6,231 nucleotides of DNA from the NCBI GenBank assembly GCA_007129695.1, contig SKVA01000552.1:1-6231 (forward strand). Reading direction: 5' to 3'. The translations under genes and the position numbers were made by a program. Within the stretch, counting starts at the first letter, position 1. Each line of letters starts with the position of its first letter. This document shows positions 1 to 4,979 of this stretch, in pieces. Under the pieces are notes generated by a model. The model was not told the DNA's origin. It ran no database searches and saw only the letters and a list, made by a program, of their open reading frames with translations. The stretch comes from Spirochaetaceae bacterium (lineage in GTDB: Bacteria; Spirochaetota; Spirochaetia; DSM-27196; SLST01).

Positions 1-167
1 CGCGATCCGATCATGTCGAAGAGCGCCGCTCCGGTGAGCGAGCTGTCTCCGTAGTAGTTCTGGGTCGATGCCGCAGAGATCGCGTCAACACCAGTCTGAG
101 CGAACAGCGGTCCGGTCGCGACGAGAGCCAGCAGACCAACAACAATGAGAGCACGAGAAGCCTTCAT
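1..167 (-). CDS. Secreted protein of unknown function, N-terminal part (runs off the left edge)
   Basis: Reading leftwards from an ATG at 167-165, 55 full codons stay open to the window edge, so only the N-terminus is visible. It starts MKASRALIVVG, followed by a hydrophobic stretch to about residue 22 and a signal-peptidase I type site, Leu-Phe-Ala|Gln, around residues 22-24. The protein is therefore probably exported. The first mature residues (TGVDAISAASTQNYYGDSS) match no family I can name. The start is supported by AGGAG (173-177) seven bases upstream and by a good promoter behind it. The visible codons favour GCT, GTT, CGT and GGT, unlike the G/C-ending codons of the other genes here; together with the promoter this hints at high expression. 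Function is unknown. Existence of the gene is fairly secure because start, ribosome binding site, promoter and signal peptide all agree. Confidence 0.75.
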   Translation of the reverse strand, partial: MKASRALIVVGLLALVATGPLFAQTGVDAISAASTQNYYGDSSLTGAALFDMIGS

Positions 168-172
168 AGATA

Positions 173-177
173 CTCCT
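173..177 (-). promoter_or_regulatory. Shine-Dalgarno site of the left-edge secreted protein gene
   Basis: The minus strand reads AGGAG, then seven bases, then the ATG at 167-165. Motif and spacing are near ideal and fix the start of the partial gene at the left edge. Confidence 0.75.
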
Positions 178-188
178 ATGGTCAGTTA

Positions 189-215
189 TATATCGATAAA
201 TATATACCTATATCG
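189..215. repeat. Two direct TATATCG repeats 20 bp apart over the promoter (possible operator)
   Basis: TATATCG occurs at 189-195 and again at 209-215, exactly 20 bases apart, about two helical turns. One copy lies in the -35/-10 spacer and the other at the predicted transcription start of the leftward promoter. The first copy is part of the perfect 8-bp palindrome TATCGATA (191-198). Placement and phasing suit a regulator binding one face of the DNA and blocking polymerase. AT-rich promoter DNA also yields short repeats by chance, so an operator role is only a hypothesis. No regulator gene is in the window. Confidence 0.35.
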
Positions 216-227
216 TTGTCGGGTCAA
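199..227 (-). promoter_or_regulatory. Sigma-70 type promoter for the left-edge secreted protein gene
   Basis: On the minus strand a -35 box TTGACC (222-227, five of six matches to consensus) is followed by a 17-base spacer and a -10 box TATATT (199-204, five of six). Transcription would start near 190-193, giving a leader of about 25 bases before the ATG. The boxes sit in an AT-rich island (about 178-220) that stands out sharply from its GC-rich surroundings, as expected of a promoter. Box matches and spacing are read directly from the sequence; activity is inferred. Confidence 0.7.
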
Positions 228-245
228 GCCCTTCATTCGCGGTCA

Positions 246-274
246 GCAGCTCCCGACGCAGCGCGGTCGGCTGC
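246..274. other. Imperfect stem-loop in the intergenic region between the left gene and the hydrolase
   Basis: GCAG (246-249) and CCGAC (253-257) pair with GTCGG (266-270) and CTGC (271-274), leaving a 3-base bulge and an 8-base loop. There is no T-run after it on either strand, so it is not a classical intrinsic terminator. Apart from this and the promoter island, I see nothing functional in about 228-306; no promoter for the rightward hydrolase could be recognised. The stem may be a chance product of high GC. Confidence 0.2.
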
Positions 275-322
275 ATCGATCGGGGCTTGGCGCTCGAGGC
301 CGATTCGGAGTAGTACGTCGGG

Positions 323-460
323 ATGGAACGACGCTTTGTACGGTTCGGACTGGGATTGGCGGCCCTGATCGGTATTCTGTTCCTGGCCAGTATTGGCAAC
401 CACCGTATTTAGGTTGTTCGGGAACGAGCCAGATACTCGCCACCGGGACAGCTGGTCGCG
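323..460 (+). pseudogene. N-terminal membrane-anchor part of the alpha/beta hydrolase gene, cut by an in-frame amber codon
   Basis: An ATG at 323 opens a 29-codon frame: basic start MERRFVRF, then a hydrophobic helix of about 17-20 residues (through GLAALIGILFLAS), then GNHRI and TAG at 410-412. The same frame continues without another stop as VVRERARYSPPGQLVA straight into the hydrolase at 461. An N-terminal transmembrane helix followed by a Tyr-x-Pro-Pro-Gly-x-Leu-Val segment is what I recall upstream of NGHRLH in full-length relatives. The TAG therefore appears to interrupt one ancestral gene of about 315 codons. GGAG at 307-310 is a possible but distant ribosome binding site (12 bases). 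The in-frame TAG at 311-313 leaves ATG 323 as the only plausible upstream start. Alternatives: a sequencing error at the TAG, or a short upstream peptide with re-initiation. Confidence 0.6.
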
Positions 461-1270
461 GTGAACGGCCACCGGCTGCACGTCTACGGCGAAGGCGCCG
501 GGCAACCGACGCTGGTGTTTCTCTCAGGCAGCGGCACGACCGCGCCAACGTACGACTTTCGCGGCCTGTACCGGAGGCTCTCGGGCGACTACCGGACGGT
601 GGTCGTTGAGCGAGCCGGTTACGGCTGGAGCGACCACAGCAACGCATCGCGCGACATCACAACCGTTCTTGCGGAGACCAGGACCGCGCTGCGCGCAAGC
701 GGTCACTATCCCCCCTACGTACTGTTCCCTCATTCCATGAGCGGCCTGGAGGCGCTACACTGGGCGAACCGCTATCCGGAAGAGGTTGTCGCGATCGTTG
801 GTCTTGACCCATCTGTTCCGTCGGTCTACGAGGTACTGCCGCCGCCGCAGCTTCTGTTGGAGTTCGTCGCCTTCTCCGCGCGCACGGGGCTCCTGCGCCT
901 GGTTCCGTCGCTCTGTCGCGACGCGCCGCCGGTGAGCCGCGGGTACGTGTCGGAGGAGGATGCCGACGCCTACTGCGCCATTCTCTTCGGGCGCACGATG
1001 ACGCCCGACATGCTCGCAGAGATCTCCGTCACCCAGGCGAACGCCCGACTGGTGTCGTCAGAGGGCATACCGGATGTTCCGCTCTACCTCTTCGTCTCTA
1101 CCGGCACCGATGTGGCCGTGCCAAACTGGACCGAGCTGTTAGTCGAGTACGCCGAAGCGGCCGGCGGCCGGTACCAACTGCTCGACGTGACCCACTACGT
1201 CCACAACCTTGCCGCCGACACGATCGCCGCAGAGACCCGGGTCTTCCTGCAGGCGATCGTTGGGCAGTGA
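461..1270 (+). CDS. Alpha/beta hydrolase, catalytic domain (start lost or moved by an upstream amber codon)
   Basis: 269 residues from the GTG at 461 to TGA. Residues 1-9 (NGHRLHVY) are the first strand of the alpha/beta hydrolase fold. SGSG at 22-25 corresponds to the oxyanion-hole region, and ERAGYGWSD (50-58) is the conserved segment after strand 4. The nucleophile elbow is PHSMSG with Ser92 (codon 734-736); this variant of Gly-x-Ser-x-Gly is, as I recall, normal in one branch of the family. GLDP follows at 114-117. The catalytic His is most likely in HYVH (245-248). The acid residue cannot be assigned with confidence. All core elements look intact, so the domain could be active; the substrate is unknown (ester, lipid or peptide-like). 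From GTG 461 the protein would be soluble and cytoplasmic, lacking the membrane anchor encoded in frame upstream of the amber codon at 410-412. The GTG has only a poor ribosome binding site. The gene stands alone on the plus strand and converges on the efflux operon. Confidence 0.8.
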   Translation: MNGHRLHVYGEGAGQPTLVFLSGSGTTAPTYDFRGLYRRLSGDYRTVVVERAGYGWSDHSNASRDITTVLAETRTALRASGHYPPYVLFPHSMSGLEALHWANRYPEEVVAIVGLDPSVPSVYEVLPPPQLLLEFVAFSARTGLLRLVPSLCRDAPPVSRGYVSEEDADAYCAILFGRTMTPDMLAEISVTQANARLVSSEGIPDVPLYLFVSTGTDVAVPNWTELLVEYAEAAGGRYQLLDVTHYVHNLAADTIAAETRVFLQAIVGQ

Positions 1271-1273
1271 ACG

Positions 1274-1292
1274 CGCGCGGCCAACACGCGCG
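1274..1292. terminator. GC hairpin just after the hydrolase stop (terminator-like, weak)
   Basis: CGCGCG (1274-1279) can pair with CGCGCG (1287-1292) around a 7-base loop, starting four bases after the hydrolase TGA. There is no T-tract, so intrinsic termination is doubtful. It may instead protect the mRNA 3' end or slow polymerase between two convergent genes. Confidence 0.25.
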
Positions 1293-1297
1293 GGGAA

Positions 1298-1312
1298 CGC
1301 GCATTGTGCGCG
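1298..1312. terminator. Second small GC hairpin in the convergent intergenic region
   Basis: CGCGCA (1298-1303), loop TTG, TGCGCG (1307-1312): a perfect 6-bp stem. It shares 1310-1312 with the next hairpin, so the two cannot form fully at once. No T-tract follows on either strand. Confidence 0.2.
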
Positions 1313-1327
1313 ACGCGGACGCGTCGC
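1310..1327 (-). terminator. Perfect 7-bp hairpin abutting the last stop codon of the efflux operon
   Basis: GCGACGC (1310-1316), loop GGAC, GCGTCGC (1321-1327). The stem begins on the base next to the TAG (1328-1330) of the small secreted protein, so it would be the first structure in the 3' untranslated region of the leftward operon. It lacks a U-tract; a terminator or 3'-end protecting role is inferred from position only. Confidence 0.35.
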
Positions 1328-1867
1328 CTACCGTCGCGCCTGCAGCGCATCGAAGTACGCCTGAAAGTCCTGCCCCATCTGCCGGCTGGCGTCTACGATC
1401 GGGTTGAACGGGCCCCCGGCGATGAACGATGCCATCGACCCCGTGCCGGTTTCGGTAGCATTCGAGCCCGAGTTGGCGTTTCCCGTCCCGGTGCCCGCGT
1501 TGGTGCCGCGCGATGACGTTGTGGTACGAGCGATGAACAGCCGGTCGACGTACGTGAGCTGCGCCGCGGTAAGAATGCGGTCCTCTATCTGCGTAAGCCA
1601 GGTTTGCGCCTGCCTCCCGTCGATCCGCGTCGCGCGGCGGACCTCGTTCATGATCACCAGGATATCCCGGGCCTGCGTCGCGCTGAGCGCGAGCCCGGGT
1701 TGCTCGGACTCCATCGTTCTCAGGAACTGGAACACTCGTCCCAGGTCAAAGACCAACTCGGTCTCCTCGCGCGCCTTGCGCGCGGCCGGGTCGGCGTTGT
1801 GCGCGTCTTGTGCGAACGTCCCGGCCGCGGCCGCGAGCGTCAATACTATCAGCAGTGCCTTTCTCAT
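1328..1867 (-). CDS. Small secreted protein with LTxxQ-like motifs, last gene of the efflux operon
   Basis: 179 residues. A signal peptide (basic MRK, hydrophobic core LLIVLTLAAAA, Thr-Phe-Ala|Gln site at 17-20) sends it to the periplasm. Residues about 28-114 look all-helical and carry two spaced motifs, LSATQA (61-66) and LTAAQL (99-104), resembling the LTxxQ motif of Spy/CpxP periplasmic chaperones; real homology is not established. Residues about 115-144 are a Thr/Ser/Gly/Asn/Ala linker, followed by a conserved-looking tail (GGPFNPIVD, then FQAYFDAL). The ATG is supported by AGGAG six bases upstream, overlapping the permease stop. The gene sits nine bases behind the permease, so it is probably co-transcribed and may be an accessory or stress-sensing partner of the pump. 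I do not recognise a named family; the function is a guess from context. Confidence 0.8.
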   Translation of the reverse strand: MRKALLIVLTLAAAAGTFAQDAHNADPAARKAREETELVFDLGRVFQFLRTMESEQPGLALSATQARDILVIMNEVRRATRIDGRQAQTWLTQIEDRILTAAQLTYVDRLFIARTTTSSRGTNAGTGTGNANSGSNATETGTGSMASFIAGGPFNPIVDASRQMGQDFQAYFDALQARR

Positions 1868-1873
1868 TGTCTT

Positions 1874-1879
1874 CTCCTA
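1874..1879 (-). promoter_or_regulatory. Ribosome binding site overlapping the permease stop codon
   Basis: The minus strand reads TAGGAG: the permease stop TAG (1879-1877) shares two bases with AGGAG (1878-1874), followed by six bases and the ATG of the small secreted protein. Ribosomes finishing the permease are placed to restart, which supports co-expression. Confidence 0.65.
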
Positions 1880-3103
1880 CTCGTATCTCAATGCGTCTAT
1901 GGGGTTGAGGCGGGACGCCCGGTACGCCGGGTAGCCGCCGAAGAACAGTCCGGTCACCACTGCGAATCCGAACGCGATGAACACCGAATCCAGACTCACG
2001 ACCGATGCCATGCCGGCGAAGCGGACGGCGGCCCATGAGACGCCGACTCCGATCGCTACGCCCAGCAACCCGCCTCCGATCGACAGGATCACCGCCTCGG
2101 TCAGGAACTGCGCCAGGACGTCCCGGGACTTCGCGCCGAGCGCCATGCGCACGCCGATCTCGCGCGTCCGTTCGGTCACCGATACCAGCATGATGTTCAT
2201 GATGCCGATGCCACCGACCAGCAGGCTTATCGCCGCGATGCTGCCAAGGAGCAGTGTAAACGTCCCCGCAACCCCCTCGACCGTGCCGATGAGATCGAGC
2301 TGATTTGCGATATAGAAGTCGGCAACCTCCATGCTCGGGAGCTTGTGGAGCCGCAGCAGCTCTTGCTCGATCGAGAACTCGAGCTGTGCCATCACGTCGG
2401 TACTCGTCGCCTGGATGTTCAGACTCTGGTACTTCGTACCTCCCGTGATGTGGCGCTGGAACGTCGTGATCGGGATGAACAGCGACGTGTCCTGCGCCGA
2501 CGAGCCTTTTTCCTCCATTACTCCGATGATCGTAAACGAGACACCGTCGATCCGGACTCGCGCGCCAAGCGGATCACCGCCAGCCGGGAACAGGTCCCTA
2601 TAGATCTGCGCGCCAATCACCGCGACGGTGCGCCGCGCGTCCACGTCGGCGGGTGAGACGAACGCGCCGTAGATCGGATGGAAGTTCCTGATGTGCGGGT
2701 ACGCGTCGGTCGTGCCGGAGACGGTCGCAACCGTGTTGTAGTTTTCGAACTTGACCTGCGACGTCGACGTGCTTTCCGGCGCGACGCGCGACACCAGGTC
2801 GGGGCCGAGCCCGGCTACCATCGCCACGTCCTCATCGGTGAGCGCGGGCACGATGTTCGACGTATTGCGCCGCACCAGCGATGACCCGCGCGGCTGGCCC
2901 GAGTAGACGATCAGGAGGTTCGAGCCGAGCGACTCCAGGCTCTGCTGCACCGATACCTGAGCGCCGTTGCCGAGCGCTACGAGCGCGATCACCGCGCCGA
3001 CGCCGATCATGACTCCGAGCGCGGTCAGGAACGACCGGATCTTGTTGGCGCCGATGCTTCGCACCGACATCCGGAGGCTTTCCACCGACTTCAGGAGCTT
3101 CAT
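1877..3103 (-). CDS. ABC transporter permease, MacB/FtsX type
   Basis: 408 residues from the ATG at 3103. This is the membrane subunit of a MacB-like exporter that transmits ATPase movement to the periplasm rather than forming a channel. Residues 1-24 include the typical SLRMSVRSI-ANKIRSFLT lead-in. TM1 is about 25-45. A large periplasmic domain (about 46-278, MacB_PCD type) follows, with the strand SFTIIGVM. Then come TM2 (282-307), the cytoplasmic signature TERTREIGVRMALGA (310-324), TM3 (337-358) and TM4 (374-390). It ends in SRLNPIDALRYE, the usual end of this family, so the TAG stop is genuine. I prefer ATG 3103 over the GTG at 3112: the ATG overlaps the ATPase stop as ATGA and has GGAG (3112-3115) eight bases upstream. 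In E. coli MacB the ATPase is fused to this part; here it is separate. Substrate unknown. Confidence 0.93.
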   Translation of the reverse strand: MKLLKSVESLRMSVRSIGANKIRSFLTALGVMIGVGAVIALVALGNGAQVSVQQSLESLGSNLLIVYSGQPRGSSLVRRNTSNIVPALTDEDVAMVAGLGPDLVSRVAPESTSTSQVKFENYNTVATVSGTTDAYPHIRNFHPIYGAFVSPADVDARRTVAVIGAQIYRDLFPAGGDPLGARVRIDGVSFTIIGVMEEKGSSAQDTSLFIPITTFQRHITGGTKYQSLNIQATSTDVMAQLEFSIEQELLRLHKLPSMEVADFYIANQLDLIGTVEGVAGTFTLLLGSIAAISLLVGGIGIMNIMLVSVTERTREIGVRMALGAKSRDVLAQFLTEAVILSIGGGLLGVAIGVGVSWAAVRFAGMASVVSLDSVFIAFGFAVVTGLFFGGYPAYRASRLNPIDALRYE

Positions 3104-3789
3104 GCGACCCACTCCCCGGCCGGGAGGTCGGAGAGAACCCGACCGTCGCGAACCTGGATCACCCTGTCCGCCTGTCGCGCGACGTCGGCATCGTGCGTTA
3201 CGACGATGAGCGTCATTCCGTCGCGGTTGAGCTCGCGGAAGAGCGCCATGATCTCCACCCCCGTCTTCGAATCGAGCGCGCCGGTCGGCTCGTCGGCCAG
3301 GAGCACCGACGGCCGTCCCGCGAGCGCGCGGGCGATCGCAACGCGCTGACGCTGGCCACCCGACAGTTCGTTCGGCACGTGGTGCGCCCTGTCTGACAGG
3401 CCAACCCGTTCGAGTACCTCACGCGCGATCTGTCGCCGTCTGCGCCCGGGAATCCCCGCGTAGACGAGCGGCAGCTCCACGTTTTCCAGCGCCGTGACCC
3501 GCGGCAGGAGGTTGAAGCTCTGGAACACGAAACCGATTCGCCGATTCCGTACGTCGGCCAGTCGGTCGCGTCCGAGCTTCGCTACATCCTCCCCGCCCAG
3601 TGCGTAGCGGCCCGCCGTCGGGCTGTCCAGGCAACCGATCAGGTTCATGAGCGTCGACTTTCCAGAGCCGCTCGGACCGACCACCGACACGTACTCGCCG
3701 TCGCCGATCGCGAGCGACACGCCGTCGAGCGCCTTCACCGTCGATTCGCCCATCCGGTAGTGCCGGGTCACTTCGATGAGCTCGATCAT
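3100..3789 (-). CDS. ABC transporter ATP-binding protein, MacB/LolD type
   Basis: 229 residues, the normal size for a stand-alone ATPase of this group; it hydrolyses ATP at the inner face of the cytoplasmic membrane to drive the permease encoded next. All motifs are intact: Walker A GPSGSGKST (38-46), Q-loop Q90 in FVFQSFNLLP, ABC signature LSGGQRQRVAIARAL (142-156), Walker B LLADEP (163-168) with catalytic Glu167, D-loop GALD (170-173) and H-loop His199 in VVTHD. The context FVFQSFNLLP and LADEPTGALDSKTG is characteristic of the MacB/LolD/FtsE branch. The ATG at 3789-3787 overlaps the adaptor stop as ATGA and has GGAGG (3796-3800) six bases upstream. Its own stop overlaps the permease start in the same way, suggesting matched synthesis of the two subunits. 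Confidence 0.95.
   Translation of the reverse strand: MIELIEVTRHYRMGESTVKALDGVSLAIGDGEYVSVVGPSGSGKSTLMNLIGCLDSPTAGRYALGGEDVAKLGRDRLADVRNRRIGFVFQSFNLLPRVTALENVELPLVYAGIPGRRRRQIAREVLERVGLSDRAHHVPNELSGGQRQRVAIARALAGRPSVLLADEPTGALDSKTGVEIMALFRELNRDGMTLIVVTHDADVARQADRVIQVRDGRVLSDLPAGEWVA
3112..3115 (-). promoter_or_regulatory. GGAG ribosome binding site that decides the permease start
   Basis: GGAG on the minus strand lies eight bases before the ATG at 3103. It overlaps the competing GTG at 3112 and so cannot serve it. Together with the ATGA overlap this favours the 408-residue permease. Confidence 0.6.
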
Positions 3790-4979
3790 CGAGAACCTCC
3801 GCCGCCGCCAGATCCCGACCCCGGTACGTTGATCGGGATGATTGATGTGCCAGTAGTGACCGGCGCGGCGGGCGCCAGGAGGCTGAACACTGGAGCGGCG
3901 GCCATCGCGATGAGCTCTCCTTCACCGATGCCTTCGGTGACGACAACACTCATCCCGTCGTCGGTGCCGATGGTCACGCGCCGCGACTCGGTCTGTCCGT
4001 CGGGCAGCATGACGTCGACGTAGCTGCGGCCGCGGACCGTGGAGACCGCGCGGCTGGGCACGACGATCCCGCGTTCGGACGTGATGTTGATCGTCAGGTC
4101 GGTGTTCATGCCGGGTCGAAGCCGACCGTCGGTGTTGTCCACGACCGCCGTGACCGAAAAGATCGGGATGTTGTTCACGACGACCGCTGCGGGGCTGATC
4201 CGCTCCACACTGCTCGTCCGCGGCTCATCGCCGAGCGCATCCGCGCTCACCGTCACGCGCATTCCCACCGCCACCTTTCCGATGTCGAACTCGTCGATCT
4301 CCGCCTGCACGCGGACGCGCGAGATGTCCGCGAGCACCAGGAGCGCGGTGCCCGAGTTCACCTGGTCTCCGGCCCCCGCGGTGCGTTCAAGGACCACACC
4401 GGTGAACGGCGCGCGGACGACCGCTCGATCCAGATTCGTCACGGCCGACTCGAGCGCGAGCGTCGCCTGCTCCACCGCCAGGTCGGCGCTGCGGAGCGCG
4501 AACTCCGCGGTCCGAACCGCCGCGGCCGCCTGGTCGACCTGATCGCGGGTGACCGCGCCGGACTCCGCGAGTCGCTCCGTGCGCGCCAAATCGGTCTGCG
4601 CGTGTTCGAGCGCCGTAACGCCGCGCTCACGATTCAGCGCCGCCTGCGTCAGGTTGAGCTCGGCCTGACGCACCGCCTTCTCCAGGTCGGTCGTATCGAA
4701 CCGCGCCATGATCTGTCCCGCCACAAATCGGTCTCCGACGTCGGGGGCCGACGTGAGTACCCCGTTCAAACCTGCCCGGACGGTCAGCATCCGTACCGGC
4801 GATACCGAGGCCGGGCCCTCCACGGTCACCCGGACCGTACCTTGTGTAGCCTCCGCCGTCGCGAATGTCGGGGCCGCCTCCGCTGCCGCGGCCGGTTCCG
4901 GTCGCGCGAAGAACCACCACCCGCCGAAGCCGGCCGCGCCCAACACCACTACCGCGAGTGCACGCACTCCCTTACTCAT
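3786..4979 (-). CDS. HlyD/MacA-type periplasmic adaptor of the efflux pump
   Basis: 397 residues. It is the membrane-fusion protein linking the inner-membrane ABC pair to the outer-membrane channel. An uncleaved anchor helix (about 7-25, ALAVVVLGAAGFGGWWFF) follows a short cytoplasmic start. The first half of the barrel-sandwich (lipoyl-like) domain is about 66-97 (GLNGVL, VGDRFVAGQ). A heptad-rich alpha-helical hairpin runs about 98-188. The second lipoyl half is about 190-222 (VRAPFTGVV, AGAGDQV, LLVLADIS). A beta-barrel and membrane-proximal domain follow to about 360, including LRPGMNTDLTI and IVVPSRAV. The last 30 or so residues form an unusual tail ending GSGSGGGGGSR. The start is well supported by AGGAG (4987-4991) seven bases before the ATG, which overlaps the upstream stop as ATGA. 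MacA-like rather than RND-adaptor use is inferred from the ABC partners. Substrate unknown. Confidence 0.92.
   Translation of the reverse strand: MSKGVRALAVVVLGAAGFGGWWFFARPEPAAAAEAAPTFATAEATQGTVRVTVEGPASVSPVRMLTVRAGLNGVLTSAPDVGDRFVAGQIMARFDTTDLEKAVRQAELNLTQAALNRERGVTALEHAQTDLARTERLAESGAVTRDQVDQAAAAVRTAEFALRSADLAVEQATLALESAVTNLDRAVVRAPFTGVVLERTAGAGDQVNSGTALLVLADISRVRVQAEIDEFDIGKVAVGMRVTVSADALGDEPRTSSVERISPAAVVVNNIPIFSVTAVVDNTDGRLRPGMNTDLTINITSERGIVVPSRAVSTVRGRSYVDVMLPDGQTESRRVTIGTDDGMSVVVTEGIGEGELIAMAAAPVFSLLAPAAPVTTGTSIIPINVPGSGSGGGGGSR
3796..3800 (-). promoter_or_regulatory. GGAGG ribosome binding site inside the glycine tail of the adaptor gene
   Basis: The ATPase gene's GGAGG is formed by two glycine codons (GGA GGT) at the end of the adaptor gene, six bases before the ATPase ATG. 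The same bases therefore serve as coding sequence and translation signal. Confidence 0.65.

Noticed and set aside
178..220. AT-rich island as a replication origin or integration site.
   Set aside because: It is only about 40 bp long, with no DnaA-box array, tRNA end or flanking duplication; the promoter explains its composition.
410..412. TAG reassigned to an amino acid in this organism.
   Set aside because: The permease ends with TAG exactly at the family's normal terminus (DALRYE), and the small secreted protein also ends with TAG, so TAG works as a stop here.
145..609. Plus-strand open frame of 154 codons across the promoter island and hydrolase start.
   Set aside because: It runs out of frame with the hydrolase, is Arg/Gly-rich as expected of shadow frames in GC-rich DNA, starts inside the leftward gene, and shows no domain.
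1404..1934. Plus-strand frame of 176 codons opposite the small secreted protein.
   Set aside because: It is antisense to a gene with signal peptide, ribosome binding site and operon context, and has no recognisable motif. The same holds for other long antisense frames over the ATPase, adaptor and channel genes.
3104..3112. GTG at 3112 as start of the permease (three extra residues).
   Set aside because: It overlaps the only good Shine-Dalgarno site, while ATG 3103 is properly spaced and forms the ATGA overlap seen at the other gene junctions.
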